In this document: in pieces, positions 15,429-23,556 of the stretch
Layout: the number at the start of each line of letters is the position of its first letter
How positions within the stretch are numbered: position 1 is the first letter of the stretch
Assembly: GCF_028867935.1 (NCBI RefSeq)
Contig: NZ_JAPQNS010000017.1
Location: forward strand, 88,512 to 152,511
Reading direction: 5' to 3'
DNA length: 64,000 bases
Source: Flavobacterium sp. SUN052
Lineage (GTDB): Bacteria; Bacteroidota; Bacteroidia; Flavobacteriales; Flavobacteriaceae
Notes under the pieces: model-generated
The model's input: only the letters and a program-made list of their open reading frames with translations
What the model was told of the DNA's origin: nothing
Database searches by the model: none
Position numbers and translations under genes: made by a program

Positions 15429-16785
15429 TCAGTGTTTTCCAAATTGTTCCATACACATCAACAGCCGACACGCTTCCTAAACCAACACCGTTTCCGATCA
15501 ATACCGGGTGGTATTCGGGGGAAGTGCCAACGCGTCCGTGTGAACCCCGAATCAGGGTGGCATCGAGAGGGATAACATCCATCAGATAGCGGAAGCCGAG
15601 CTTTTTGCGCAACAGTTTGTATCCGGCCCGAAGTTTAATCAGCGGATTGGCCGGGTCCATAAACATCTCGACGGGATCATAGCCGGGCTTACGGTGAATA
15701 TCGACCAGGCGGGCAAAGTCAGGGGCTACGCGGTCGTCGGTCCAGTAGTAGTACGTGAACCAACTGTCGGCATCGGCCATAACAACAAAGTCGCCAGCGC
15801 GTTCGTGATCGATGTGGTAGGCTTTCTGTTGCTCACGGTCCAGTACCAACTCAACACCGGGCGTTTTTTCGAGCAAAGTCCGCACCGTCGACATTACTGT
15901 TTTATCGTTCAAATAAACGTGGGCAATCTGATGATCGGCAACGGCGAAAGCCCGCGACACACCGGGGTCAAGCAGTTCGAGGCTGCGCTCTACCCGCACT
16001 GAAATTAAGTTTGCTTCGCGCAGGATGCGGTTGAGGTGAACCGGTTTGCTCACATTCGTGATGCCATATTCCGACAACACAATAACATTAGCTCCCTGCT
16101 TCTCGTAGTATTCAATCAGATCACGACATACATCGTCAACCTGCCGCAGATCATTGGCGATCTTCGCAAAGTCGACGCCAAATTTTTGCAGACAATAATC
16201 CAGGTGTGGCAGATAAATGAGCGTCAGCGTTGGATTGTGCCATTTATCTACCAGCATCGACGCATCGGCAATCCAGCGCGTCGAGACAATATTGGCACCG
16301 GGACCCCAAAACTGAAACAGCGGAAAAGTCCCAAGTTCTTTTTGCAGACGGTCGCGCAGGTCGGCGGGCTGGCTATAACAATCGGGCATTTTGCGGCCAT
16401 CGGCCAGGTATTGCGGGCGGGGCGTTACCGAATAATCGGCCGAACTGTACATGTTGTACCACCAGAACATCTTGGAAACCGTAAAATTTGGGTCGATCGT
16501 CCTGGCTTTTTCCCAGATTTTCTCACCCTGCACTAAATGATTCGACTGTTTCCAGAATTTGATTTCAGCATCAGTATGGTCGTACCAGCCGTTACCTACA
16601 ATACCGTTCTCAGCGGGCCACTTACCGGTAACGTACGTCGATTGTACGGCGGTTGTCACGGCGGGCAGCATGGGATCAATGGTTGCCCGGTCTTTGCCTG
16701 CCATCCAGTTTTTCAGGAAGGGTGTGTGTTCGCCAATCAGCGAATACGACAAACCCACAACGTCGATTACTACGGTCTTTTTCAT
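15412..16785 (-). CDS. eboF: EboF, alkaline-phosphatase-superfamily (nucleotide pyrophosphatase-like) protein
   Basis: The 457-residue cytoplasmic protein begins VVIDVVGLSYSL, has the nucleophile Thr in PAVTTAVQSTYVTGKWP, and a distal GSHGRVGTSPEYHP segment, all typical of type I phosphodiesterases/NPPs. The internal metal motif normally reading SDHGM is SEYGI here, so a conserved Asp and His are replaced. EboF is the last gene of the ebo cluster. I took ATG 16785 because the longer frame runs through an intergenic inverted repeat. The C-terminus (WKTLTTGAL) overlaps the HEPN gene and differs from the remnant tail at 14549-14650, which ends WKSLA. Confidence 0.82.
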   Translation of the reverse strand: MKKTVVIDVVGLSYSLIGEHTPFLKNWMAGKDRATIDPMLPAVTTAVQSTYVTGKWPAENGIVGNGWYDHTDAEIKFWKQSNHLVQGEKIWEKARTIDPNFTVSKMFWWYNMYSSADYSVTPRPQYLADGRKMPDCYSQPADLRDRLQKELGTFPLFQFWGPGANIVSTRWIADASMLVDKWHNPTLTLIYLPHLDYCLQKFGVDFAKIANDLRQVDDVCRDLIEYYEKQGANVIVLSEYGITNVSKPVHLNRILREANLISVRVERSLELLDPGVSRAFAVADHQIAHVYLNDKTVMSTVRTLLEKTPGVELVLDREQQKAYHIDHERAGDFVVMADADSWFTYYYWTDDRVAPDFARLVDIHRKPGYDPVEMFMDPANPLIKLRAGYKLLRKKLGFRYLMDVIPLDATLIRGSHGRVGTSPEYHPVLIGNGVGLGSVSAVDVYGTIWKTLTTGAL

Positions 16786-16808
16786 AGAAGAATTGGCACG
16801 CGGATGAC

Positions 16809-16883
16809 ACGGATTAAGCGGATTTACACGGATTTTTTGTTTACATCGATTTTTAAAAATCCGTGTAAATCCGCTTAATCCGT
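16809..16883. repeat. 29-bp perfect inverted repeat between eboE and eboF
   Basis: The left arm 16809-16837 (starting ACGGATTAAGCGGATTTACA) is the exact reverse complement of the right arm 16855-16883. Inside each arm a CGGATT microrepeat recurs. The right arm reaches the stop codon of eboE. This kind of 'ATCCGTGTAAATCC' repeat is common between genes in many bacteria; here it could form a large hairpin that tunes readthrough from eboE into eboF. Confidence 0.85.
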
Positions 16884-18106
16884 CAAATCTGTGTTCCAAT
16901 CATTATTACCCAGTTCATTTCACGCTCAATCGAATCAACAATACCTAATTTCAGGCCTTCTGGCAGCACTTCCCAGGTATATGTTTCCACTTCCATCTGA
17001 TCAGTAAAGGGTTGTTCAGCCTGTAGGCGCAACACCTCCCGGATTTCATCCTGAGTGGACTGTAACAGGCCGTAATCCTCTACGAAAATAGGTACGTGAA
17101 AATGCGACCGCCACTCTACATGGTCGTCAGTTAATACCGCTAATGCATTGGGAAGATCATTAAACCGGAGAAGTTCGCCAGTTTGCGTACGGGCTACCAC
17201 CTGATGCAAATAAGTAGGTTCGTTAAACCGCTCAAACGCCTTTTTTACTTCGTCGCGCTGGACGGCATCGGCAGGGAATTCAGCTTTCAGGGCTGCGCTA
17301 ATCTGAATTTTCCCAACGCGCAGATCATGCGCCTGGAGCTTCGAAATGACATCAGTTGGTCGTTCATAGCCCACCGCAAAATGACACACATCGTAACAAA
17401 GCTGCACGTGCTGTCGGAGAGCTTCTCCCGCTTCTTCGGCGTTTAGACCGGCCACTGCTGCCAGATGCTGTTTACCCATGGGCAACAGGTAATCCGTAAA
17501 CCAGGCCACAAACTCATCGGCCGTTTCGAGCAGGCCGTCGGGTTCAGGTTCAAGGTCGAGGTGCATGGTCAAGCCGGTTTCCTGTCTAAGCGCTACCAAC
17601 TCGGCCACAACGGCTAAAACATTCCAGGTAGTATCTGCAAATACAGTATTGCGAACATCAGGATCATTCCAGTCAAACCAGTAGCGATACGACAAAGGTG
17701 AGGTCGAAATGCCCGGTTCTGTTGTCAACGGTCCTGTTTGCAGATCAGCTAGCAATCGGAACAGCCGGTTGGTATAATCAACGCGATTGGTGGTGGTCCA
17801 GTCGGGTTTGTGAACGTCGTCTTTCACCCGTACGTGGTGGAAACCGCCATACGGAAACCCGTTCATAGTAAACACGTAGCAATCGGTATCGATAAGCCAC
17901 TGGCTCAGTTCGGTCACGTTCTCACCAACGCTTAACTCTTCACTGGCGATGTTAGACAGACGCAACCCCAACCCAAACGGTTCGTTGGGCGACAGGCGGC
18001 TTTTCAGATCGGGAACAGCCTGTTTCAGGGCTGCAAAATGATCGGCCCAATGCTCACCAGCGTGAATGTTGGTACAATAGCCAAGGTGGCCAAGGGAAGT
18101 TTTCAT
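16883..18106 (-). CDS. eboE: EboE, xylose-isomerase-like TIM-barrel protein
   Basis: The 407-residue protein starts KTSLGHLGYCTNIHAGE, the typical EboE opening, and shows a TIM-barrel isomerase pattern with MHLDLEPEPDGLLE near residue 190, VQLCYDVCHFAVGYE near 240 and a late HFHVPIFVEDYG segment. These Glu, Asp and His residues fit a metal site of the AP-endonuclease 2/xylose isomerase type. I chose ATG 18106 over an upstream GTG/TTG extension inside a repeat. It works with the other Ebo proteins; in Nostoc the cluster is needed to get a scytonemin precursor to the periplasm. The substrate here is unknown. Confidence 0.85.
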   Translation of the reverse strand: MKTSLGHLGYCTNIHAGEHWADHFAALKQAVPDLKSRLSPNEPFGLGLRLSNIASEELSVGENVTELSQWLIDTDCYVFTMNGFPYGGFHHVRVKDDVHKPDWTTTNRVDYTNRLFRLLADLQTGPLTTEPGISTSPLSYRYWFDWNDPDVRNTVFADTTWNVLAVVAELVALRQETGLTMHLDLEPEPDGLLETADEFVAWFTDYLLPMGKQHLAAVAGLNAEEAGEALRQHVQLCYDVCHFAVGYERPTDVISKLQAHDLRVGKIQISAALKAEFPADAVQRDEVKKAFERFNEPTYLHQVVARTQTGELLRFNDLPNALAVLTDDHVEWRSHFHVPIFVEDYGLLQSTQDEIREVLRLQAEQPFTDQMEVETYTWEVLPEGLKLGIVDSIEREMNWVIMIGTQI

Positions 18107-18109
18107 ACA

Positions 18110-18230
18110 GTGAACAGCTAACAATTAACAGCCAACAGTGATCGGCGATCAGTGAACAATCAATACGTATCAATCGTCGCAACTATTAGCTAATCACTGT
18201 TGGCTGCTGGCTGTCCACTGATAACTGTAA
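18110..18230. repeat. CAGT-rich inverted repeat spanning the end of eboD
   Basis: Copies of an ACAGTGAACAGC-like unit recur in this gap. CAGCCAACAGTGAT (18129-18142) is the exact reverse complement of 18193-18206. The right arm lies inside the last codons of eboD, so the C-terminal residues of EboD are written in repeat sequence. A related CAGT-rich hairpin occurs at 38666-38731. Confidence 0.75.
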
Positions 18231-19352
18231 AATTGCCTGCCGAATCAAACTCTCATCCATATCGTGAACCTCAACGCCTTCACCAATGCCTTTGAGCAAC
18301 AAAATGGTGAGCTGACCACCGAGGTGTTCGCGGAACTCGGTTAAGCCACGCAACACGCCTACGCTATCATCGCGGTCGAGCGCAGAGTCGTAAAGCAAGA
18401 AACCAAGCGTTTGAAGCAGGTTCAAAATGCGGTTAAGGTCGGTTTCTGACAGAAGGCCGAGCAAGTGAGCATACTGGCAATCGAGCGCCATGCCGATGGC
18501 CACAGCTTCGCCATGGCGCAGCGAAAAATCGGTAAGCTGTTCAAGTTTATGAGCGCTCCAATGACCGAAATCGAGCGGACGCGATGAACCCTGCTCAAAT
18601 GGATCACCACTGGCAATATGTTGCAGATGGAGGTCGGCACAGCGATAAATAAGGTATTGCATAGCGGCCCCATCGCGGTTGGCAAGCGCTTCGGCATTAG
18701 CTTCGAGCCAGTCGAAAAAGGCAGGATCTTTAATGAGTGCTACTTTCACGGCTTCGGACATACCCGCCCGCCAGTCACGAATGTCCAGCGTGCGCAGAAA
18801 CCGGAAATCGTTGAAAACAGCCGCCGGAGGGGCAAATGTGCCGAGGAAATTTTTCTTACCCCGGTAGTTCACCCCATTCTTTACCCCAATCCCCGAATCG
18901 TTCTGTGACAAAACCGTTGTCGGAATGCGAATATGGCGTATACCCCGGTGCGAAATAGCAGCGGCATAACCGACTAAATCCAACACTGATCCTCCTCCAA
19001 TACCCACCACATAAGCGTGCCGGTCAACACCATGTTTATCAACGGCATCAACAATGCGTTCAACTAAGGCTGGGTCGTTCTTGGCGGGTTCTCCACCGGT
19101 AACAATCAGCAGATCAGAGATCAATTCGACATTCGCTTTCTGGGCAAAGTAATCCTGAATCTGACCAGGGAGTTCGGGAAAACAGCCGACGACACCCTCA
19201 TCGATCACGAAGAGCAGCTTTTTAGGGTTCTCTTGCGTGCTTTGTCCAGCCAGGAAATCGGCCAGCAAGGTATTATGCGCATCAAACAGACCGTCGGTGA
19301 AGCTGATGTTGTAAGAAAACCTAACGCTGAATGATTGATTAAGTTGATTCAT
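18186..19352 (-). CDS. eboD: EboD, 3-dehydroquinate synthase-like protein
   Basis: The 388-residue protein keeps the sugar-phosphate cyclase fold: NAD loop GIGGGSVLD, SQNDSGIGVKNGVN, KKNFLGTF, and the full Zn ligand set seen as E in GMSEAVKVALI, H in LDFGHWSAHKLE and H in LRHGEAVAIGM. It is therefore likely an active cyclase or epimerase-type enzyme rather than the shikimate pathway AroB. The frame extends to a TTG at 19370, but ATG 19352 is preferred. The last residues (DSQQPTVIS) come from the CAGT-rich repeat. It is separated from eboC by about 160 bases. Confidence 0.87.
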   Translation of the reverse strand: MNQLNQSFSVRFSYNISFTDGLFDAHNTLLADFLAGQSTQENPKKLLFVIDEGVVGCFPELPGQIQDYFAQKANVELISDLLIVTGGEPAKNDPALVERIVDAVDKHGVDRHAYVVGIGGGSVLDLVGYAAAISHRGIRHIRIPTTVLSQNDSGIGVKNGVNYRGKKNFLGTFAPPAAVFNDFRFLRTLDIRDWRAGMSEAVKVALIKDPAFFDWLEANAEALANRDGAAMQYLIYRCADLHLQHIASGDPFEQGSSRPLDFGHWSAHKLEQLTDFSLRHGEAVAIGMALDCQYAHLLGLLSETDLNRILNLLQTLGFLLYDSALDRDDSVGVLRGLTEFREHLGGQLTILLLKGIGEGVEVHDMDESLIRQAILQLSVDSQQPTVIS

Positions 19353-19512
19353 GTTTAATTTTTCGTGCAAAGGCGCAGCAATTCATTCGAAAATCAAACG
19401 ATAGCTGCATAACGTTGCTGCTTTGTTGGGTATTATTAAAAAAGCACGCAGTGCGTTTATTCTCTCTACATGCTGATGAAGTAATTATTACTCAAAGATA
19501 CAAAGTGCAAGG

Positions 19513-20388
19513 TTACGTTACGGCAAAAGCCCGTGCTAACAGGCGCGAGAGGGGCATTAAACAAACTACCAACAACGCAAACGGAAACGAGGCAAATGCC
19601 GCCACCCATGCCCCATTCATGACGATCAAGGATAAAACGCCTGCTTTTACGGCCATGCCGATGTTACGCCCCACTGGCTCTCGCACGGCCCGCCAAAGCG
19701 GACCGAAAATCAAATAGCCGAAGATCAGAAGAAATGGGAAAGCAGTTCCTAATTGTTGCCGAGATTGCGCGATAGCGGCAATTACACCAATGACACCCGC
19801 ATAAAGCAAACCCGCGAGCCGCAACGTACGACCATCTCCCCCATGAACTTCTCCCCTGCTAATAGCGGTAATAGCCGCGATATAAGCGACTGGAACTAAC
19901 CCAACCCAAACCCACGGTTGCACTTGTTCAGGCAAAATACTGATACCCAACAACAGGTTCAAACCCCGGCAAAGGCCCATATTGATTGGTCCAAGCCAGT
20001 TGTGATGCTTTCCAAACCGATCATAAACCAACGACGCTACGGCAATAGAAATAGCCAGCAAGCCCGCCATTTGGTTGACCATAAACGCTGACACAATGCC
20101 AATCAGTAACAATGCCAGACCCAGCATTGTTGCAGACGATCGACTCACCTGCCCGCTCGGAATAGGGCGTTCGGGACGCTCAATGGCATCTAAATCGGCA
20201 TCAAATACATCATTGAACACCACCCCTCCGCCGTATAAACCAACGGTCGACAAACATAACCAGCCAACTGGGACCGGGGCGGCATCGGCTAGGTTCAAAT
20301 AACCAGCAATTGCCATACCTGCCAGCACATCAGAAACAGCTGTAACAAGATTCGCCGGGCGGGTTAGGCGCAGAAGGGGAAGAATCAT
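19513..20388 (-). CDS. eboC: EboC, UbiA-type prenyltransferase
   Basis: The 291-residue protein has about eight or nine membrane helices. The first aspartate motif is NDVFDADLDAIERPERPIPSG-like (N-D-x-x-D-x-x-x-D) near residues 60-75 and the second region is YDRFGKHHNW with NMGLCRGLNLL following, which is the EboC pattern. UbiA enzymes transfer a prenyl chain to an acceptor in the inner membrane; the EboC substrate is not known. Its start overlaps the stop of eboB by four bases. Confidence 0.87.
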   Translation of the reverse strand: MILPLLRLTRPANLVTAVSDVLAGMAIAGYLNLADAAPVPVGWLCLSTVGLYGGGVVFNDVFDADLDAIERPERPIPSGQVSRSSATMLGLALLLIGIVSAFMVNQMAGLLAISIAVASLVYDRFGKHHNWLGPINMGLCRGLNLLLGISILPEQVQPWVWVGLVPVAYIAAITAISRGEVHGGDGRTLRLAGLLYAGVIGVIAAIAQSRQQLGTAFPFLLIFGYLIFGPLWRAVREPVGRNIGMAVKAGVLSLIVMNGAWVAAFASFPFALLVVCLMPLSRLLARAFAVT

Positions 20389-21320
20389 TTAATAATTGTT
20401 GAGTCTTTATCAATTCGTGGTGCCTGACCACCCCGCAGAATAGACGACCCATTGAAGCGTTGGCTTTGGTCGATCTCAAGCGGCTGGTCGAAGTCGGAGA
20501 GGCTAATTTGACCACTGGGCGCAAAGGCTGCCACCGCATTTTCGAGAGTCACGAGACGCACGGTTTCTTTCGAAATTCCCCGTTCAATCATCAAAGCGGC
20601 TGTTTTCGGTACGGCCAGCGGATCACTAATGCCCCAGTCGGCGGCCGAGTTAACCATAATCCGTTCGGGACCGTACTGCCGTACAACTTCCACCATGCGC
20701 TCATTGCCCATTTTGGTAAATGGGTAAATAGTGAAACCCGCCCAAAAGCCCCGATCTAGCACCTCGCGCACGGTTTCCTCGTTGTTATGATCCACAATCA
20801 CCATACTGGGGTCAATACCGTGTTCAAGGGCAATGTCCATGCTACGCGTAGTACCTCGCTTCTTATCGCGGTGGGGCGTGTGAATCTGAACGGGCAGGTT
20901 AGCTTCTTTAGCCAGTTCAAGTTGGGCACGGTAATATTTTTCTTCGGCAGGAGTTTGATCGTCAAAACCAATTTCGCCGATGCCTACCACTCCTTCCTTG
21001 TAAATAAACAGCGGCAAAATCTCCATAACCTGCTCGGCCAATGCTTCCTGATTCGCTTCTTTTGAGTTGAGGCCCATCGTGCAATAGTGCCGGATACCAA
21101 ACTGCGACGCTCGGAACCGCTCCCACCCTACCAAACTAGCGTAGTAATCGCGGAAGGTATCAACACCCGTACGCGGCTGACCAAGCCAGAAAGCCGGTTC
21201 CAGAACCGCCACAATTCCGGCGTCGGCCATAGCCTGATAATCGTCGGTGGTGCGCGAAATCATGTGAACGTGCATGTCGAAGAATGTCATGCCACGAATA
21301 GAATCTACGAATGAAGCCAT
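20385..21320 (-). CDS. eboB: EboB, TatD-like metal-dependent hydrolase
   Basis: This 311-residue TIM-barrel protein has the amidohydrolase metal ligands in order: HVH (residues 17-19, in FFDMHVHMIS), E in GIGEIGFD, H in QIHTPHRDK, H in IVDHNNEE and D in NSAADWG. The sequence around TTDDYQAMADAGI fits EboB. It overlaps eboC by four bases and is the first ebo gene here. The upstream gene is not eboA but a TVP38-type protein. Likely cytoplasmic. Confidence 0.85.
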   Translation of the reverse strand: MASFVDSIRGMTFFDMHVHMISRTTDDYQAMADAGIVAVLEPAFWLGQPRTGVDTFRDYYASLVGWERFRASQFGIRHYCTMGLNSKEANQEALAEQVMEILPLFIYKEGVVGIGEIGFDDQTPAEEKYYRAQLELAKEANLPVQIHTPHRDKKRGTTRSMDIALEHGIDPSMVIVDHNNEETVREVLDRGFWAGFTIYPFTKMGNERMVEVVRQYGPERIMVNSAADWGISDPLAVPKTAALMIERGISKETVRLVTLENAVAAFAPSGQISLSDFDQPLEIDQSQRFNGSSILRGGQAPRIDKDSTIIK

Positions 21321-21328
21321 AGGTTAAA

Positions 21329-21437
21329 AGTCATTTATCGTTATTCAGAGTCATTCATGGTCATCAGGCAATCATCAGATAGTCATTGCTATTTATTGTT
21401 AAAAGCAATTTGTGACTACTAGTGATTATGAATGACT
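21329..21437. repeat. TCATT-rich intergenic repeat between the TVP38 gene and eboB
   Basis: Several AGTCATT and GGTCAT units occur in about 100 bases. AGTCATTCAT (21349-21358) is the reverse complement of ATGAATGACT (21428-21437), the latter overlapping the end of the TVP38 reading frame. Confidence 0.5.
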
Positions 21438-22100
21438 ACTTAATGACCTTTTCAAAATTTGCCACAACCCTACCACCGATACAATTACGAGTGCAGCAAT
21501 AGCCCACTGAGTCCAACTAGTTGAGTTAGGTTGATTAAGCAGTGTGCGGAGCTCATGAGCCTGACTACCTGCCCAAATTGCCAGCGTTGTGCGTGGCACC
21601 ATACCCAGAAAACCACCTAACAACACATTTCGCAGTCGCGCACCCGATAAGGCAAACACCAGATTCGTAACGGCAAAAGGTAACACTGGCGAGAGTTTTG
21701 CAAAGAAAATGAACTTGAGTTCCTGCTCCCGAATACGTGCGAGTACTTGCCGGACTTTGGGGTTCTGTTCGAAATAACGACGTAGTCGATCTTTGTCGAG
21801 CCAGTGAACCCCCAGATTAACCAACAGAATAGCCGCCATATTTAAAGCGAACAGGGGTAATAAGGCATTCCAACCCAAAAAATAACCAAACACCAAAGCC
21901 AAAAACGTTGGTGGAGTAAGGGATAAGGCCGATGTAACCACGCAAACAAGAGTAACTCCAGTCCACTGCCAGACAGTGAACTGCGCTAGAGTAGCCTCAT
22001 TTACAATTGCTTGGTATGTAACAAATGAACTGGTGAGCAGGGGAGCCAACGTCATTAGAACGCTGGCAATAGCAGAAAGCGTTAACTTGTTTTTAGTCAT
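21426..22100 (-). CDS. TVP38/TMEM64-family membrane protein
   Basis: The 224-residue protein has about six membrane helices. The central block runs from LTPPTFLALVFGYFLGW through VHWLDKDRLRRYF to FAKLSPVLPFAVTNLVFALSG, the VTT/SNARE-associated domain of the TVP38/DedA superfamily, whose members can move phospholipids across membranes. ATG 22100 is preferred, though an ATG at 22136 overlaps the stop of the TlpA-like gene (TAATG) and would couple the two. It lies between that gene and eboB, so it may be part of the ebo transcription unit. Confidence 0.78.
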   Translation of the reverse strand: MTKNKLTLSAIASVLMTLAPLLTSSFVTYQAIVNEATLAQFTVWQWTGVTLVCVVTSALSLTPPTFLALVFGYFLGWNALLPLFALNMAAILLVNLGVHWLDKDRLRRYFEQNPKVRQVLARIREQELKFIFFAKLSPVLPFAVTNLVFALSGARLRNVLLGGFLGMVPRTTLAIWAGSQAHELRTLLNQPNSTSWTQWAIAALVIVSVVGLWQILKRSLSSHS

Positions 22101-22135
22101 AATTGTGCGGCCAGTGGACCTGGCCTGACCACCCA

Positions 22136-23383
22136 TTACTCGGCGAGCAATTTCTCAATCAGCCGGTTAAACTCGTCTACAAACTGATCGTAATAAACGC
22201 CTGTACCAGGACCACTGAAACCGGTATGGATATGGCGTACCTGCCCTTTTTTATCGACAAGTATGGTTGTAGGGAAAGCCACCACGCGGTTTAAAGCGGG
22301 CAACGATTTAGCCGCTTCAACTTTATCGTTCGTTCCGGCCAGCACCACAGGATAGTCGATTTTGAAACGATCCTTCATCCGTTCGATTCGAGGACCAGAC
22401 TCTGCCATGTTCGCCGATTTCTCGAACGCCAGACCAATCACCTCGACACCCCGACTGCGGTTCTTTTTGTACCACGGGCTCAAGAAGTTAGTTTCATCCA
22501 TGCAGTTAGGACACCACGATCCTAAAATCTGTACCACCGTCACTTTACCTTTAAATCGTTCGTCGGTCAGCGACACCATTTTGCCCGCTTCACCATCGCC
22601 ACTTGGTTCAGGAAAACTAAAGGCCAGTTTTTGACCGGGTTTGATAAATGTTAGGCTCGCCGGATCGGGTAAAGCCGCTTTAGGATCAAACCGGGCGGTC
22701 CAGTTTTCTGAGTATGTTGGACCCGAATTGAACGTTCCTGTCAGCGTGCGGTTCGGCCCTGCTTTCGCTTTGAACAGAAACAGGTGCGACCCATCAAAGC
22801 AGGACAGAAATAAGCTGTCGCCCACTACATTGCCTGCCAGATAACGATAGTCTCCCGTGGGGGTCAGAAACGTGCCGGTGATTGTACTCCCCTTCTGATC
22901 GAAAACGCCCACTGCGGCTGTCGTGTCTTTGCTGCCGGGCGTACCAAAAATGGTGGTCCATTTACCCGTCAAATTTACCGAAGCCTGCCGACCGTCGGGT
23001 GTGAACCGGTATTTTAAGCCCTGTTGCGCTTCGAAGGGAATACTTTGGTACTGGTTACCCGTTCTGCGTCGTCGCCAGATGCCCGTCATGGTGTTCCCAT
23101 TAACCCTGGCAATAATCTCCGACTCAAACAACGACATCGGAATGCGGAGCGTATCGTTGCGAAAGGTAGCTGCATCCATTGGCAGCCGCTCATTCCCGTT
23201 GATAGCATGCACGGTAAACGATTGTTTGTCGGCCGTCGGCTGAATATCTAATCCAAAAGGGAGTTCACCCCCAGCCGTGCGAACGGTAGCTCGCCAAGTT
23301 CCGGTTGTAAGTGGTTTTTGCGATTGACCCGTACAGGCAACCGGGATAATGGCAAGTGCCAGCAGAAAAAGAAGTTTGTTCAT
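22136..23383 (-). CDS. TlpA-like thiol-disulfide oxidoreductase lipoprotein
   Basis: The 415-residue product begins with a lipoprotein signal peptide (Cys at about residue 17, in IPVACTGQS). Residues 25-250 form a beta-rich N-terminal region with two GTWRA/TGKWTTIFG-type repeats. Residues 270-415 form a thioredoxin domain with the redox site GSWCPNCMDE and a FPTTILVDKKG cis-Pro segment. It probably reduces or resolves disulfides in the periplasm. I took ATG 23383; the longer frame passes through an intergenic repeat. It heads the series TlpA, TVP38, eboB-F. Confidence 0.85.
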   Translation of the reverse strand: MNKLLFLLALAIIPVACTGQSQKPLTTGTWRATVRTAGGELPFGLDIQPTADKQSFTVHAINGNERLPMDAATFRNDTLRIPMSLFESEIIARVNGNTMTGIWRRRRTGNQYQSIPFEAQQGLKYRFTPDGRQASVNLTGKWTTIFGTPGSKDTTAAVGVFDQKGSTITGTFLTPTGDYRYLAGNVVGDSLFLSCFDGSHLFLFKAKAGPNRTLTGTFNSGPTYSENWTARFDPKAALPDPASLTFIKPGQKLAFSFPEPSGDGEAGKMVSLTDERFKGKVTVVQILGSWCPNCMDETNFLSPWYKKNRSRGVEVIGLAFEKSANMAESGPRIERMKDRFKIDYPVVLAGTNDKVEAAKSLPALNRVVAFPTTILVDKKGQVRHIHTGFSGPGTGVYYDQFVDEFNRLIEKLLAE

Positions 23384-23394
23384 AGTCAAAACTT

Positions 23395-23495
23395 TAACGG
23401 CGAAGGCGCAAGGGTTTCGCAACGTACGCCAGGAAATACAGGTAAGCCCTTTGTGCACATTACGAAATCTTTGCGCCTTCGCGGTTCAATAACAC
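23395..23495. repeat. GCGCCTTCGCGG-type inverted repeat
   Basis: AACGGCGAAGGCGCAAG near 23397-23413 faces TTTGCGCCTTCGCGGTT near 23470-23487, a nearly perfect inverted repeat in the divergent region between the TlpA-like gene and rsmH. Sequences of this kind recur between genes in many genomes. Confidence 0.65.
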
Positions 23496-23508
23496 CGGGC
23501 CGTTTTGT

Positions 23509-23516
23509 TAAGTTTG
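23509..23516 (+). promoter_or_regulatory. -7 promoter element of the dcw cluster
   Basis: TAAGTTTG matches TAnnTTTG exactly and lies 40 bases before the rsmH start; it is the best promoter candidate for rsmH through mraY. There is TTC rather than TTG about 20 bases upstream. Confidence 0.5.
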
Positions 23517-23556
23517 TAACGGCTGACTATTTCGTTTTGGTTCCGCCCTATTTTGG

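Noticed and set aside
16786..16899. Longer EboF N-terminus
   Set aside because: It would be coded by the 29-bp inverted repeat; the family begins at KKTVVIDVVG.
19415..19717. Plus-strand open frame overlapping eboC
   Set aside because: It is the antisense of a clear UbiA-type gene.
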